A stretch of DNA of 64,000 nucleotides from positions 1 to 64,000 of the forward strand of contig NZ_RHHR01000006.1 in NCBI RefSeq assembly GCF_003710915.1, in the 5' to 3' direction. Below are positions 33,406 through 45,536 of the stretch, in pieces. The notes below the pieces were generated by a model that searched no databases, had not been told where the DNA came from, and saw only the letters and a list, made by a program, of their open reading frames with translations. Within the stretch, counting starts at the first letter, position 1; each line of letters begins with the position of its first letter. The stretch comes from Brevibacillus invocatus. Its GTDB lineage: Bacteria > Bacillota > Bacilli > Brevibacillales > Brevibacillaceae. The translations under genes and the position numbers were made by a program.

Positions 33406-36297
33406 TTATTCGTGAGCGGCGAGAATCGATACGATCTGCTCCTCAAGCTCATTCAAATCCATGCCGGGTGGCGTATAGCCATTGATGATGAGGGAGAATG
33501 CGAGCTTCTCCCCGTTTTGCGTGCGAACGTACCCGGACAAACTGCTCACATCGGTAAGCGCGCCGGTTACACCACGCAGATTTCCTTCTGCATCTGTATC
33601 CAGGAAACGATGTTCCAGGGTGCCCTCTTCCCCTGCAAGCGACATGGACTCTTCTATAACAGGTCCAAATGGTTGTTTGTTCAAGCCCTCCAGCACAGAG
33701 ACGAAGTGCCGAGGTGAAATCAGATTGTATCTCGTCAATCCAGATCCGTCTACCATATCAAAGTTAGTCTTGCTGCCCAGTGTTTGAACCGTCTCCAGCA
33801 CAGCTTGAATCCCCGAATCCGCACTTCCTGTACCTTTCTTGGCTGCCCCTATGCTCTTTAAGACCATTTCTGCATAGTTGTTATCACTGTTTTTACTCAT
33901 GTAATCCACGATTTCTTGTAGCGGCAAGGAAGTAAATTCGGTCCATTTTACCGCCGTTACCGGGACAGTCCCTATCATGATCTGACTGCTTGCTGAAAAA
34001 CGAATGCCCTCGCTCTCCATTTTTTCCTTCAGCACCGTACCGAAATAAAGCGCCGGGTCTTCCACAGGAACCTGCTTGGCTCCTCCTTCGTGCTCGAGCG
34101 GAAGTGTGCCGGTAATTGTAAATTGATTGGTGGCACGATCTCGTTCAATGGCGATTGCGGCCGTCGAACCTGCCTCTACCGTCTTCGCTTCGTTCTTTAT
34201 TTCTATAAAGGAGGTATTAGGATAAATCGCTACGCTCACCTGATCCCCAATCTGTTCACCTGGCTTGTAAGCAAGTGTCACCAAACCACGGTTCAAGGAC
34301 AATGCTCCAATCCTTGGATTGAATGCTTCATTCTCATCGTCCCAAGTCCACCCCAAGCCGAGACGCTGTTGATCAAACACACTTTCATCAAGAATCAGGT
34401 TGCCTGTAATCTGCTGAATCTGTTGTTCTTTCAGATATTCCACGATCTGTTCGATGGATACCCCTTCCTGGACCTTTAACGCATCCTCCGTATGAATGGT
34501 CGGGTCACCGTACCCTTTGACGAAAAGATTGCCGTTGATCGTGCCATCGCCCGACTGTGCAACATCTGTGTAAAGCTCCGTCTTGAATACATGCTCCGTA
34601 CCCAGCTGTTGAAGCGCAGCAGCACCGGTCAACAGCTTGACGTTTGCTGCTGGTGTCAAAAGAGTATCAGCATCCCTTTCGTACCATACGGCGGACTCGC
34701 TCGGCTCATCCAAGGCTTTTACGACCAAGCCTATCGTGAGGTTTTCCCATTCTTTCTGATCTAGAATCGGGTCGAGCTGGTTAGAAAGCAAGTACGTTTT
34801 CGGAGCTTCCGGAATGTACCCCTCCGGTGCACCAAGCTCGGGATACGTAGTGGCGAGAACGACCACAAAATCTTGCAAATCTCTGGCATACTTGGATTTG
34901 TAAACACCGTTCGTCATGATGGAATACGCGAGCTTATGTCCATTTTGGGCCGTGACGTAGCCGGATAATGCATTGACACCGCCCATCGAACCGGTTTTTG
35001 CGATCGCCTTTTTCTCTGCAATGGTCCCTTTCATCCGACTAGCCAAGGTACCATCTACTCCCGCAATTGGGAGTGATGCTTCCAATACGTCTCGATACGA
35101 TTGCTTCTGGACAAAGTCAAGCAGCGTCACCATCTGCTCTGCGGTAATCCAGTTGAAACGGGAAAGGCCTGAACCATCCACTACTCTGTAGCCTTCAGGT
35201 ACACCTGCTCGTTGAAGCATATCGCTCACGACTTCACTGCCTGCCGAAAAGCTGCCCTGCCCTTTCTGAGTAGCTCCCAGTGTTTTCAGCAGCATGTCCG
35301 CGTAAAAATTGTCGCTATCCTTGTTCAATTCCACGATCATCTCGGAAAGTGGCTTTGATAAATGAGTATGAAGAAGAGAGCTTTTGCTGACGACAGTCTT
35401 CTTCACGGACGATTGTGCTTGTACCGCGATTCCTTGCGCAGTCAGCTCTTTTTTCCACAGCTCCCCGACAAAAAGGGCTGGATCTTCCATCGTGACATCT
35501 TGTAGGTACGGCTTTGCCTGTGCTCCGATCGTTCCTGTCAATATCATTTCGTTCTTGCCCCTAGGACGATCAATTGTAATGTTACGTTCAGTACTGTTTG
35601 CAACGGTCGTGATTTGATTGTTGATTTTGAGCATGGTGGTAGCAGGTTGCATGTTCACCACAGCTGCACCTGCCGGACCTGGTGCGATGGTAAGCTCCAC
35701 GCTATTTTTTTCTACTGCTAATCCGCTTAACTGCGCGCTGTAGCCATAAGGCTCATCATCCCACATCCAACCCATTCCAAGGCGCTGACTGTCGAAATAG
35801 CTCTCGTCGACGAATAAATTGCCATTCACCTTTTTAATGCCTTTTTGTTTCAAGGCTACTGCAATACCCTTTAAGTCATCGACGGTTAGAGTGGGATCAC
35901 CATAGCCTTTTAGCACCAGATTGCCGTTGACGGCGCCATCAGCCGACATCGAGCCAAGGACATGGACTTCTGTCTTCCACTGGTAGGATGGTCCCAATCG
36001 ATCCAATGCTGTAATGGTGGTGAACAGCTTCAGTGTAGAGGCAGGAATAAAGCTTCGATTGGCTTGATGCTGATAGAGGTATGTCTGATCCGTCATATCA
36101 TAGATGGCAATTCCTGCATGCAGCCCCATACTGTTCTCATCTAATTTCAAACCAGACAAGTACTTTTCCATATTTGCCTGCAAAGATGAATGCGCTGCTA
36201 TTGTTCCTGATTGTGCGTGGGCAGGAACAGTCCAAACAGATAACACCATAACCAGCATCAGCAGCCATGTACAGACACGTTTGAAGCTCAAATTCAT
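33406..36297 (-). CDS. dacB: Tandem PBP4 (DacB, peptidase S13) with a degenerate second domain
   Basis: A 963-aa secreted protein: signal peptide ending AHA, then two consecutive S13 penicillin-binding domains (about residues 40-490 and 500-960). Domain 1 has all three active-site motifs: S87-T-L-K, SDN and KTG. Domain 2 is clearly homologous (shared KGYGDPT, LFVDES/LILDES, GWxWDDE and DGSGL blocks), but SxxK reads AANVK and KTG reads VTG, while SDN remains. Domain 1 should act as D,D-carboxypeptidase/endopeptidase on peptidoglycan; domain 2 is probably non-catalytic. S13 enzymes are usually about 450-500 aa, so this is an internal duplication or fusion. It is monocistronic. Confidence 0.93.
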   Translation of the reverse strand: MNLSFKRVCTWLLMLVMVLSVWTVPAHAQSGTIAAHSSLQANMEKYLSGLKLDENSMGLHAGIAIYDMTDQTYLYQHQANRSFIPASTLKLFTTITALDRLGPSYQWKTEVHVLGSMSADGAVNGNLVLKGYGDPTLTVDDLKGIAVALKQKGIKKVNGNLFVDESYFDSQRLGMGWMWDDEPYGYSAQLSGLAVEKNSVELTIAPGPAGAAVVNMQPATTMLKINNQITTVANSTERNITIDRPRGKNEMILTGTIGAQAKPYLQDVTMEDPALFVGELWKKELTAQGIAVQAQSSVKKTVVSKSSLLHTHLSKPLSEMIVELNKDSDNFYADMLLKTLGATQKGQGSFSAGSEVVSDMLQRAGVPEGYRVVDGSGLSRFNWITAEQMVTLLDFVQKQSYRDVLEASLPIAGVDGTLASRMKGTIAEKKAIAKTGSMGGVNALSGYVTAQNGHKLAYSIMTNGVYKSKYARDLQDFVVVLATTYPELGAPEGYIPEAPKTYLLSNQLDPILDQKEWENLTIGLVVKALDEPSESAVWYERDADTLLTPAANVKLLTGAAALQQLGTEHVFKTELYTDVAQSGDGTINGNLFVKGYGDPTIHTEDALKVQEGVSIEQIVEYLKEQQIQQITGNLILDESVFDQQRLGLGWTWDDENEAFNPRIGALSLNRGLVTLAYKPGEQIGDQVSVAIYPNTSFIEIKNEAKTVEAGSTAAIAIERDRATNQFTITGTLPLEHEGGAKQVPVEDPALYFGTVLKEKMESEGIRFSASSQIMIGTVPVTAVKWTEFTSLPLQEIVDYMSKNSDNNYAEMVLKSIGAAKKGTGSADSGIQAVLETVQTLGSKTNFDMVDGSGLTRYNLISPRHFVSVLEGLNKQPFGPVIEESMSLAGEEGTLEHRFLDTDAEGNLRGVTGALTDVSSLSGYVRTQNGEKLAFSLIINGYTPPGMDLNELEEQIVSILAAHE

Positions 36298-36472
36298 ACT
36301 CCTCCTCTACCTATTGTCGTACGTGTCGGTTTCTTTTATCAGATCATACGAACCTTTGTACGAGCTTTATTTTTCTAAATAGTACCACAATACAAACAAT
36401 TTGACTTGCGACTAACGAACCCCTTCTTGATCATACTAAATGGGAAAATGCCATTCATTGGAGGGAATCTTC

Positions 36473-37021
36473 GTGTATCTTCGCCTGTTTCTAATCCTTG
36501 CCATGCTCTGTACGTTTTCAAGCCCTGCTTCAGCCGAGCCGGATCTATCCACCTTGCAAGTAGACCGATCTCCAGCTAAAAACGTATCGGATCTGATCAA
36601 GCGTTGCGATCTGATCGCGTATGGTTGGATCGACAGCGCCTACCAGTCAGTCCCCACCCGGAAAGTAGTGAGGCAAGGGAAGGTCGTCAACTACGTGCAA
36701 AAGTTTCAAATCAAAAGATCATTCAAGGGAACATCAGCTCGATCCGTCAAGCTCTTAAGCACTGGCGTGGAGCCATTGCCTGACGCAGAGGATCCGATCA
36801 ATATGACCTATCCCGGCCCGCTTGGAGAAGGAAACTATTTGTTGTTTTTACGAGCGGTGAAAGGGACTGACATGTATAGTATTACCGGAATCTGGCAAGG
36901 CGTCTATCCCTTGCATGGTGGACGAACGATCGCGCTTCAGGGGATCGGCTTCGCAGAGTTGAATGGATTGACGCTGGATCAAATCGCGCAGAAAATAGGC
37001 AGTTTGCACTCCCGCCCATGA
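36473..37021 (+). CDS. Secreted protein of unknown function
   Basis: 182 aa with a clear Sec signal peptide (YLRLFLILAMLCTFSSPASAEP). The mature part contains VSDLIKRCDLIAYGWIDSAYQS, VQKFQIKRSFKGTSARSVKLLSTG and GEGNYLLFLRAV, which reads like a small beta-sandwich; no family was recognised with confidence. GTG 36473 follows GGAGG at 8 nt and gives a better signal peptide than the ATG at 36440. It is divergent from dacB. Confidence 0.78.
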   Translation: MYLRLFLILAMLCTFSSPASAEPDLSTLQVDRSPAKNVSDLIKRCDLIAYGWIDSAYQSVPTRKVVRQGKVVNYVQKFQIKRSFKGTSARSVKLLSTGVEPLPDAEDPINMTYPGPLGEGNYLLFLRAVKGTDMYSITGIWQGVYPLHGGRTIALQGIGFAELNGLTLDQIAQKIGSLHSRP

Positions 37022-37262
37022 GTGATGTTGGAGTGGCGAAGCTGAGTGTACGGAAGACAACTTGTTATCCTCAAGACCACGAGCTTTCATATATTTCAAG
37101 CCTATCTCTCCGCGCTTTTATTCGGTAGATGGTAAAGGAACCCCCGACTCTCCACTAAAATGGAAAAACTGTTTCGTTGAATCAGTCTTCTGGGGTATAA
37201 TCGCAACTGATTCTTTGACCGTTGTTTACGCCTGGAGCTTGGCACTGCGAATAACGGCAACG

Positions 37263-37770
37263 ATGGAGAGGAGATCAGATCATCGATGGAAAACTTGCTT
37301 GAGTGAGAAAGACTTTGGCTTTGCACGGGTCTATGCCGTTGAGCTGAAATACAGAGATGAACCTAAACTAGACCGAGCTTTGCTGTATCAGAAAATGGAG
37401 CAATACACTGGGAAGGTTGGGCAACCGGATCAAGACGAGGCAAATTCAGCAAAGCATGCTGTCTGGGAAGCAAATGAACCCGCTCAAGATCAGATGCTGC
37501 ATTTCTTCCATTTAAACTATATGGTTCGCTAAGCTGGTCGAGCCTCAGCCGTTCCTGTCTGCATTGAATGACGGTGAGATTTTGTATGGTGCTATGAATA
37601 TACGTTTCTATCGCGTCGAAGGAGCCGGAAGTGACCGGCAAGAAGCCCTGATGGACACTAGAGGGCTCGCTGCTCTCGGCATTCCGGACGTTCAATGCCA
37701 TTTTTATGACCTCGACCCGGGCGAATCTTATTATGCAGGTAGACAGGGATACGAAGAAGCGGAACATTAA
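37263..37770 (+). pseudogene. DUF4261-like gene remnant
   Basis: Two family-like pieces lie in different frames. The first is GFARVYAVELKYRDEPKLDRALLYQKMEQYTG and stops at about 37532. The second is LVEPQPFLSALNDGEILYGAMNIRFY, then LMDTRGLAALGIPDVQCHFYDLDPGE, ending at 37770. In intact DUF4261 proteins the middle and the C-terminal end are longer, so an internal deletion with frameshift and a truncation are inferred. Function is unknown. Confidence 0.65.
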
Positions 37771-37813
37771 TTTTATTTGTATGAATCGAAATAGCTTGAT
37801 CCCATAGAATAAC

Positions 37814-37863
37814 AAACAGCGGCGAGCTAAGACCTGAAATAAGTCTTAGAATTGCCGCTGTTT
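37814..37863 (-). terminator. Terminator of the rph-like gene
   Basis: AACAGCGGC and GCCGCTGTT, with inner AAGAC/GTCTT pairing, form a long stem about 25 nt behind the stop codon, in T-rich flanks. Confidence 0.75.
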
Positions 37864-37886
37864 CAATTACTAGGCGTAATCAATCA

Positions 37887-40521
<2,635 letters not shown>

Positions 40522-40618
40522 CTATTTTCCTAAGCTTCAAGGCGATGGCGCCAAAACCACAGGTCAGAAAGCGAAAATCCACGGTCTACTAATAAAAGCC
40601 TTTTGCTGAGTCATCGAA

Positions 40619-40656
40619 CAAGCCCCTCACTCATTTTTAAAAAGTGAAGGGCTTTC
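40619..40656 (-). terminator. Terminator of the aminopeptidase P gene
   Basis: AAGCCCTTCACT and AGTGAGGGGCTT pair around an A/T loop, about 20 nt behind the stop codon. The T-run is short. Confidence 0.7.
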
Positions 40657-40671
40657 TGCTATTTCCGTACA

Positions 40672-41934
40672 CTATTCCTTTTTTCCGATCAACCATTCCA
40701 CAGCTTCGATTTCCTTCGGGATCTGCGATGAGAGCACCTCGTAGCCTTCTGCTGTAACTAACACATTATCTTCAATCCGAATGCCAATCGCTTCTTCCTC
40801 TATGTACAGACCAGGTTCAATCGTGATCACCATACCGGGTTGAATGGCAGCTGTGTAATCCGAGATATCGTGCGTATCCAGTCCAAGATGATGAGACACG
40901 GAATGATAGTAGTATTTGGACAGCTCACTGCTCTCTTGGATGAGACCGAGACGGAGCAGGCCGTCTGTGAAAACTTGTTTCGTGACCTCATTTAAATCTT
41001 GCAGTGTGACACCAGGCTTCACTGCTTCGATGGTCTTGATTTCTGCTTCGAGTACCAGTTGATAAATCTCTTTCTGACGTTCTGTAAAGCGACCATTCAC
41101 CGGAAACGTTCGCGAAATATCAGCCGAATAGTAATTTGATGCTGCACCAAGGTCAAGCAGGACCAAGTCACCATCTTCCGCACGTTGATTATTCGCTTCA
41201 TAGTGCAAGACAGTAGCATTGATTCCGCTAGCAATAATGGGTAAATAAGGAAGCTCGCGTACACCGTGCGATTTCAATGTGAAATCATAGTGCGCCTCTA
41301 GCTCATATTCCATGATGCCAGGACGTGCGTGTGACCACATGCGCCGGATCGCTTCATCCGTGATCGCAATCGCACGTCTGATTTCTTCGATCTCTGCTGC
41401 ACTCTTCACCATACGCAGTTCTTTTAGCCATGGGCCAGCATCGTGAATTTGCAGAGTTCGGTATTTCATCTGAGCATCTTCGGCAAAAGTCTCCGCAGGC
41501 GTCCGCTCATCGTTCCACAGGTAACGATACAAGTCAAGATAGAGCAATCCCTTGCCTTCGCAGCGCCTCATAAAGGTCCCGAATGACTCCAGCCACTCAT
41601 CGAGATAGTCGAAGTGTTCGATACCAGACTGTTCTTTTGCCTCCTGCTCCGATAAGACGGCTCCAGTCCATTTCGCTTCAAATTCATTTGGACGCTGAAG
41701 AAATAACGTTTCGGTCACGGTCCCAGCGCTTTTCGTAATCATGAGAATGAGGTTGCTGCGCGCAATGCCGGTAAGATAATAAAAGTTGCGGTTCGGTGAA
41801 AATGGATATTTATCGTCATGACTGCGTGTCTTGACAACTCCTGAAAATAGTACAAGTGCGCTGTGATCAGGCATTTTTTCCGCGAGACTTTGACGACGAT
41901 TGATGAACTCTTTTGGGTTCATGGTTATGGTCAT
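40672..41934 (-). CDS. Aminopeptidase P family (Xaa-Pro aminopeptidase)
   Basis: A 420-aa M24B enzyme with an N-terminal creatinase-like domain (RRQSLAEKMPDHSALVLFSG) and the pita-bread metallopeptidase domain. Metal ligands appear in LLDLGAASNYYSADISRTFP (two Asp), SHHLGLDTHD (His), VITIEPGLYI (Glu) and GIRIEDNVLV (Glu). It removes N-terminal residues preceding proline and normally uses manganese. An internal YYYHSVSHHLG segment is typical. It appears to be a single-gene unit. Confidence 0.95.
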   Translation of the reverse strand: MTITMNPKEFINRRQSLAEKMPDHSALVLFSGVVKTRSHDDKYPFSPNRNFYYLTGIARSNLILMITKSAGTVTETLFLQRPNEFEAKWTGAVLSEQEAKEQSGIEHFDYLDEWLESFGTFMRRCEGKGLLYLDLYRYLWNDERTPAETFAEDAQMKYRTLQIHDAGPWLKELRMVKSAAEIEEIRRAIAITDEAIRRMWSHARPGIMEYELEAHYDFTLKSHGVRELPYLPIIASGINATVLHYEANNQRAEDGDLVLLDLGAASNYYSADISRTFPVNGRFTERQKEIYQLVLEAEIKTIEAVKPGVTLQDLNEVTKQVFTDGLLRLGLIQESSELSKYYYHSVSHHLGLDTHDISDYTAAIQPGMVITIEPGLYIEEEAIGIRIEDNVLVTAEGYEVLSSQIPKEIEAVEWLIGKKE

Positions 41935-42165
41935 TTGTTTTCTACCCCTTCGTTCGTGAATTTCTTCAAGGCAGCTACCTTTTGATAATCGGGCAAAATC
42001 TCGAACAGTCTCGCAACGTCCTGATGAATTTATATAACCTTCTTCATTCTATATTTCAGGAAATTTCCATTATTTTAGAAATAGTTTTCTACAATATGCC
42101 TTTTATAAAGTTCTAAAAAAAGCAGACGCTTTAGGTAAACTGCTCCTTGTTATTCATCATTGCTC

Positions 42166-42882
42166 TCATGGAATCTCGATCTCTCCCTTATTTAGTATCA
42201 TCACATACTCCACGTCAACTTTACCCTCTGAATACCCGGATCCGTTTACAGAACGCTCAGGAAAAATTTGTTGATTCGTCAGATCATATGGAATCCAACC
42301 AAAAAACAAATTACGTCCGGGAGATTGTTTTGCTGATTCCACTTCTAGATATGCATTCATGAATGTTATCCAATCGTCGGGCAGTTGCATCGATCCATAA
42401 GATTTCTCTTGAAAGGAGATCCTCTTCTCCATTTGTACTCTTGGATAGTAGCGCTCTATCCCTTCTGCGATACGATATCCTCTGTCTCGAATGAGATAAA
42501 AATGAATAGAACTTAATTGATCCTTTGGGTTTATATTCCAAACAAAATAAAACGATGAAGGATCGTTCCCGTTAAGCTTCCAAAGTATAGGTTCCCCCTT
42601 TGTATCAATCGAGGCAACCTGCCATTTACGATTTTTCCATACCCAATAGCTAAGACCGTAGTCATCTTTTTTCGATATAAAAGGAACTAGTACGTGGCGC
42701 TCGTCAATAGAAATTGTATCTTGAATGATACTTGCGGTCGCCTTTGGAAAGATTCTATTCAGCTCTTCAACCAATTGTTCATTTGTTGGAAAAGAAGTAG
42801 GCGTCGAAAAATAGAACCAGTATACGATGATGGATAGCATTATGATCAAAAGTCCAAGAAACCATATCTTTTTCTTCGTCAT
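42166..42882 (-). CDS. Membrane-anchored protein of unknown function
   Basis: 238 aa with one N-terminal membrane segment (IWFLGLLIIMLSIIVYWFYF) and an extracellular domain rich in aromatic residues (YGLSYWVWKNRKWQVASID, FYFVWNINPKDQLSSIHFYLI). No family was recognised. It starts 2 nt behind the stop of the upstream membrane protein gene (GGGGGAG at 7 nt), so the pair forms an operon and probably acts together. Confidence 0.75.
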   Translation of the reverse strand: MTKKKIWFLGLLIIMLSIIVYWFYFSTPTSFPTNEQLVEELNRIFPKATASIIQDTISIDERHVLVPFISKKDDYGLSYWVWKNRKWQVASIDTKGEPILWKLNGNDPSSFYFVWNINPKDQLSSIHFYLIRDRGYRIAEGIERYYPRVQMEKRISFQEKSYGSMQLPDDWITFMNAYLEVESAKQSPGRNLFFGWIPYDLTNQQIFPERSVNGSGYSEGKVDVEYVMILNKGEIEIP

Positions 42883-42884
42883 TT

Positions 42885-43607
42885 TTATTCTCCCCCCTCC
42901 ATTATCGAATCTTGGGAGCGAAAATAAAGTTCCCTTTTCGGTGTCGATAATAATATGCCTTTTCCATCGTCTTCAATATAGACCAATGTATGAAGACCAC
43001 TACCCCATTTTGATGAAGTTCCAATGAGTAGATATGGAAACCGTTCATTTCTTTTATTCGATTCAGTATTCATAAGAGTTTCGTTGTACCATTGATCGCT
43101 ATAAATTGCTTCCTGTCTCATCGTATCGAGTTGCTTGATAAGGCTAACTTTACTGAGTGATCGGTCTTTAGCTGATGGGTGAATATTTATAATGGAAGCA
43201 TTCTCAACATTTGAGATATAGACGGATAATTTGTCTTTAGGATATATCACATGATGAAGTGGTATTGTTAGTAAAGTTGAAGCAAAGAAAATAAAATTCG
43301 CCACAAAACCTAACCATGCATAAGATCGATAAGTCTGCCATTTTTCATTTTTGCCTTTAAAAACAAAATACAAGATCCATACACCAAGAGGTAAAATTGG
43401 CACCTTAACAATCGTTTCAAGCATTTTCAAATTCATTGAAAGGGAAAAAAGACCGACAATTAACATGAGTGGAATCGTCCATACTTTCGGTTTTACAATT
43501 TGTTTTCGATACATTCTATAGGCTAAAAAAACAATAATAAGCCATCCTAAAATGATCATTACCATTTCTATGACATTAGTATTTGAAACATTTGATATTA
43601 TTTCCAT
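42885..43607 (-). CDS. Multi-pass membrane protein of unknown function
   Basis: 240 aa with four N-terminal hydrophobic segments (residues about 10-125: MVMIILGWLIIVFLAYR, WTIPLMLIVGLFSLSMN and two more) and a soluble C-terminal half with KVSLIKQLDTMRQEAIYSDQWYNE and THTLVYIEDDGKG-like strands. No family was recognised. ATG 43607 follows GGAGGAG. It is the first gene of a two-gene operon with 42166-42882. Confidence 0.78.
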   Translation of the reverse strand: MEIISNVSNTNVIEMVMIILGWLIIVFLAYRMYRKQIVKPKVWTIPLMLIVGLFSLSMNLKMLETIVKVPILPLGVWILYFVFKGKNEKWQTYRSYAWLGFVANFIFFASTLLTIPLHHVIYPKDKLSVYISNVENASIINIHPSAKDRSLSKVSLIKQLDTMRQEAIYSDQWYNETLMNTESNKRNERFPYLLIGTSSKWGSGLHTLVYIEDDGKGILLSTPKRELYFRSQDSIMEGGE

Positions 43608-43886
43608 CTTACTCCTCCTCTCTCGTTCTGTAATCTTCTTAAAAAGGACTGCCAAATAAAACCCAGCTTAGCGAACCGCGAATTCCGTTAGAGAGCATTG
43701 AACATACCAAACCTTCTTTATTTTACCATTAATTACATCTTTTATGTATGGTTTGAACGAGTGAACCCGTCCGTATGTAGGTGCAAATAATAGCATGCTT
43801 CTAACTCGTTTCCGAATTTTCTTTGGTTTTGAGACACTTCTCAATCTACAACATGATCCGTCTACGAGCGCACTTACCAGCCCCCA

Positions 43887-44159
43887 TCAGATAATTCCCA
43901 TTCTCTCTCCCAACCGCAGCAGTTCTTCATGAGGGTCACCTTTTAACTGAAGGATCTGGGCAAAAGCAGGCAAAGCTGTTGCATCATGCACCTCCATAAT
44001 GATGTCCAGGTCGGATTCTTCGATATCCACTTCGATCGGGATTGTCCCGCACAACACAGGCGTAAAAGATGCAAGTTCGCTGAAAATACGTGATTCGAGT
44101 ATAGCCTCATGTGCACGACTTTGCCGTTCATTGCCTGTTTTTAAATAATCGATGCTCAA
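43887..44159 (-). pseudogene. DUF4269 gene with a large internal deletion
   Basis: TTG 44159 (AAGG at 7 nt) opens 90 residues. The first part, YLKTGNERQSRAHEAILESRIFSELASFTPVLCGTIPIEVDIEESDLDII, matches the start of DUF4269 proteins (nucleotidyltransferase-like, with SDLDI). The final part, AFAQILQLKGDPHEELLRLGE, matches their C-terminus. About 80-90 intervening residues are missing, in frame. The catalytic core would be incomplete, so it is treated as a remnant. Confidence 0.65.
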
Positions 44160-44211
44160 AAACAAACCTTTTCCCCCTCTCGTGCTTGTTATGCCTGAGC
44201 TAGAAAATGAG

Positions 44212-44241
44212 AAAAAACCACTGTTTTCACAGCGGTTTTTC
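44212..44241. terminator. Bidirectional terminator
   Basis: AACCACTGT and ACAGCGGTT pair around a 3-nt loop with A/T-runs on both sides. It lies about 20 nt behind the small membrane protein gene. Confidence 0.82.
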
Positions 44242-44259
44242 TCCGTAATTTCAACCATA

Positions 44260-44373
44260 CTAGCTTCTCATGACGTAGATAAAGATAAACATCGCTATCG
44301 CACAAACGAGTACACTTCCGACAAATCCCCACATGACCCATTTGTTGTCGCTACCTTTTTGATTGTCGTTCAT
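44260..44373 (-). CDS. Small single-pass membrane protein, 37 aa
   Basis: ATG 44373 follows GAGGAG at 9 nt (an ATG at 44379 is only 3 nt away) and opens a frame with MNDNQKGSDNKW and one transmembrane helix, VMWGFVGSVLVCAIAMFIFI, ending MRS. A terminator follows the stop codon. No family was recognised; short membrane peptides of this kind often modulate larger membrane proteins. Identified by ribosome-binding site, helix and terminator together. Confidence 0.7.
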   Translation of the reverse strand: MNDNQKGSDNKWVMWGFVGSVLVCAIAMFIFIYVMRS

Positions 44374-44488
44374 GGACATTTTCTCCTCGTACAAGCATTC
44401 ATCTTCTATTATAAACCGTTTTCATGGAAAAGGAACCCGATTTTGTGACAAGAAGTTGCCTGGCGAGAATTTAAACGATCGTTTAATT

Positions 44489-45517
44489 TTAATTCGATAG
44501 ATTTCGCATCACTTGATCTGCCTTGACTTCCCCGGTGATCAAGCTCTTCTCTTTCATCCAGTCAATCAGCGTTTGCCAGGACTCCTCTGTTTGATAGCCA
44601 AAAGGCTTGTCCTCCGCATCCATCAAAGGCAAGAGCGTCTCCAGACTCTTGGTCTCGATGTCTTCTTCGAGAGGAAACTCTTGCGCTTGCTTCGCCAACA
44701 AGAGATCAAGAGCCGCCTTCGGATTGTCTTTTACATACTGCTGACCTTTTGCAGCGGCACGCATGAAGGCTTCAATAACAGCTTTCTTTTGCTCATATTG
44801 GTCATCACTGGTCGTCAATACCAGCTCGTAGTAGTCCGGAACGCCAAATTCTGTAGGAGGAAACACATGGAGCTCGATCCCGTTCTTCTCCAGAATCAAT
44901 TGCTCATGATTGATGTAACCGCCGACGACTGCATCCACTTTTTTACCCGTTAACGCTGGGACAATATCAAAGCCGATATCGACAAAGGAGAGTCCTGAAT
45001 CATCTCCTCCTGCATGCTTGACTGCCGTACGAACGATGGACTCATTGAACGGAATCGATGGATAGCCAATCGCCTTACCTGCCAGTTTCTCTGGAGAATC
45101 CAGTCCGCTATCCTTTCTCGTCATGATGGCGTTCAGCGGATGTCTGACTAGTGCTGCTACCGACAGAACGGGGATACCCTCCGCACGTGCTGCAACAAGC
45201 TGTGTTTGATAGCTGATTGCCAAGTCTACTTGACCTGCCGCCACCATTTTCAGTGGATCGTTGCTGTCCGAAGGCATTTGCAAATGGACGTTCAGATTTT
45301 CATCCTTGAAGTATCCTTGCTCTTGTGCCGCATACAGAAAGGAATGGACTGCATTCGGATACCAGTCCAATGCTACCGTCAATTCGGTCGCTTGTGTGTT
45401 CCCTTCGGCAGATCCGTTTGTCTCTGGTTTTGATATAGTACTCGTGCTGCATGCAGCCAGTCCAGTAACCATGCTGAATGCCAGAAAAATGGTCATCCAA
45501 GTTTTTTTCGTACGCAT
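44489..45517 (-). CDS. thiY: HMP-pyrimidine ABC transporter substrate-binding lipoprotein (ThiY)
   Basis: A 342-aa NMT1/THI5-like binding lipoprotein. The lipobox is GLAAC. Typical family segments are TVALDWYPNAVHSFLYAAQEQGYF, NDPLKMVAAGQVDLAISYQTQLV and VGGYINHEQLILEKNG. It delivers N-formyl-aminopyrimidine (or HMP-type thiamine fragments) to ThiX/ThiZ. ATG 45517 follows GGGGG at 8 nt. It is the last gene of the thiamine operon. Confidence 0.9.
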   Translation of the reverse strand: MRTKKTWMTIFLAFSMVTGLAACSTSTISKPETNGSAEGNTQATELTVALDWYPNAVHSFLYAAQEQGYFKDENLNVHLQMPSDSNDPLKMVAAGQVDLAISYQTQLVAARAEGIPVLSVAALVRHPLNAIMTRKDSGLDSPEKLAGKAIGYPSIPFNESIVRTAVKHAGGDDSGLSFVDIGFDIVPALTGKKVDAVVGGYINHEQLILEKNGIELHVFPPTEFGVPDYYELVLTTSDDQYEQKKAVIEAFMRAAAKGQQYVKDNPKAALDLLLAKQAQEFPLEEDIETKSLETLLPLMDAEDKPFGYQTEESWQTLIDWMKEKSLITGEVKADQVMRNLSN

Positions 45518-45536
45518 GATGGTTTCCCCCACTCAT

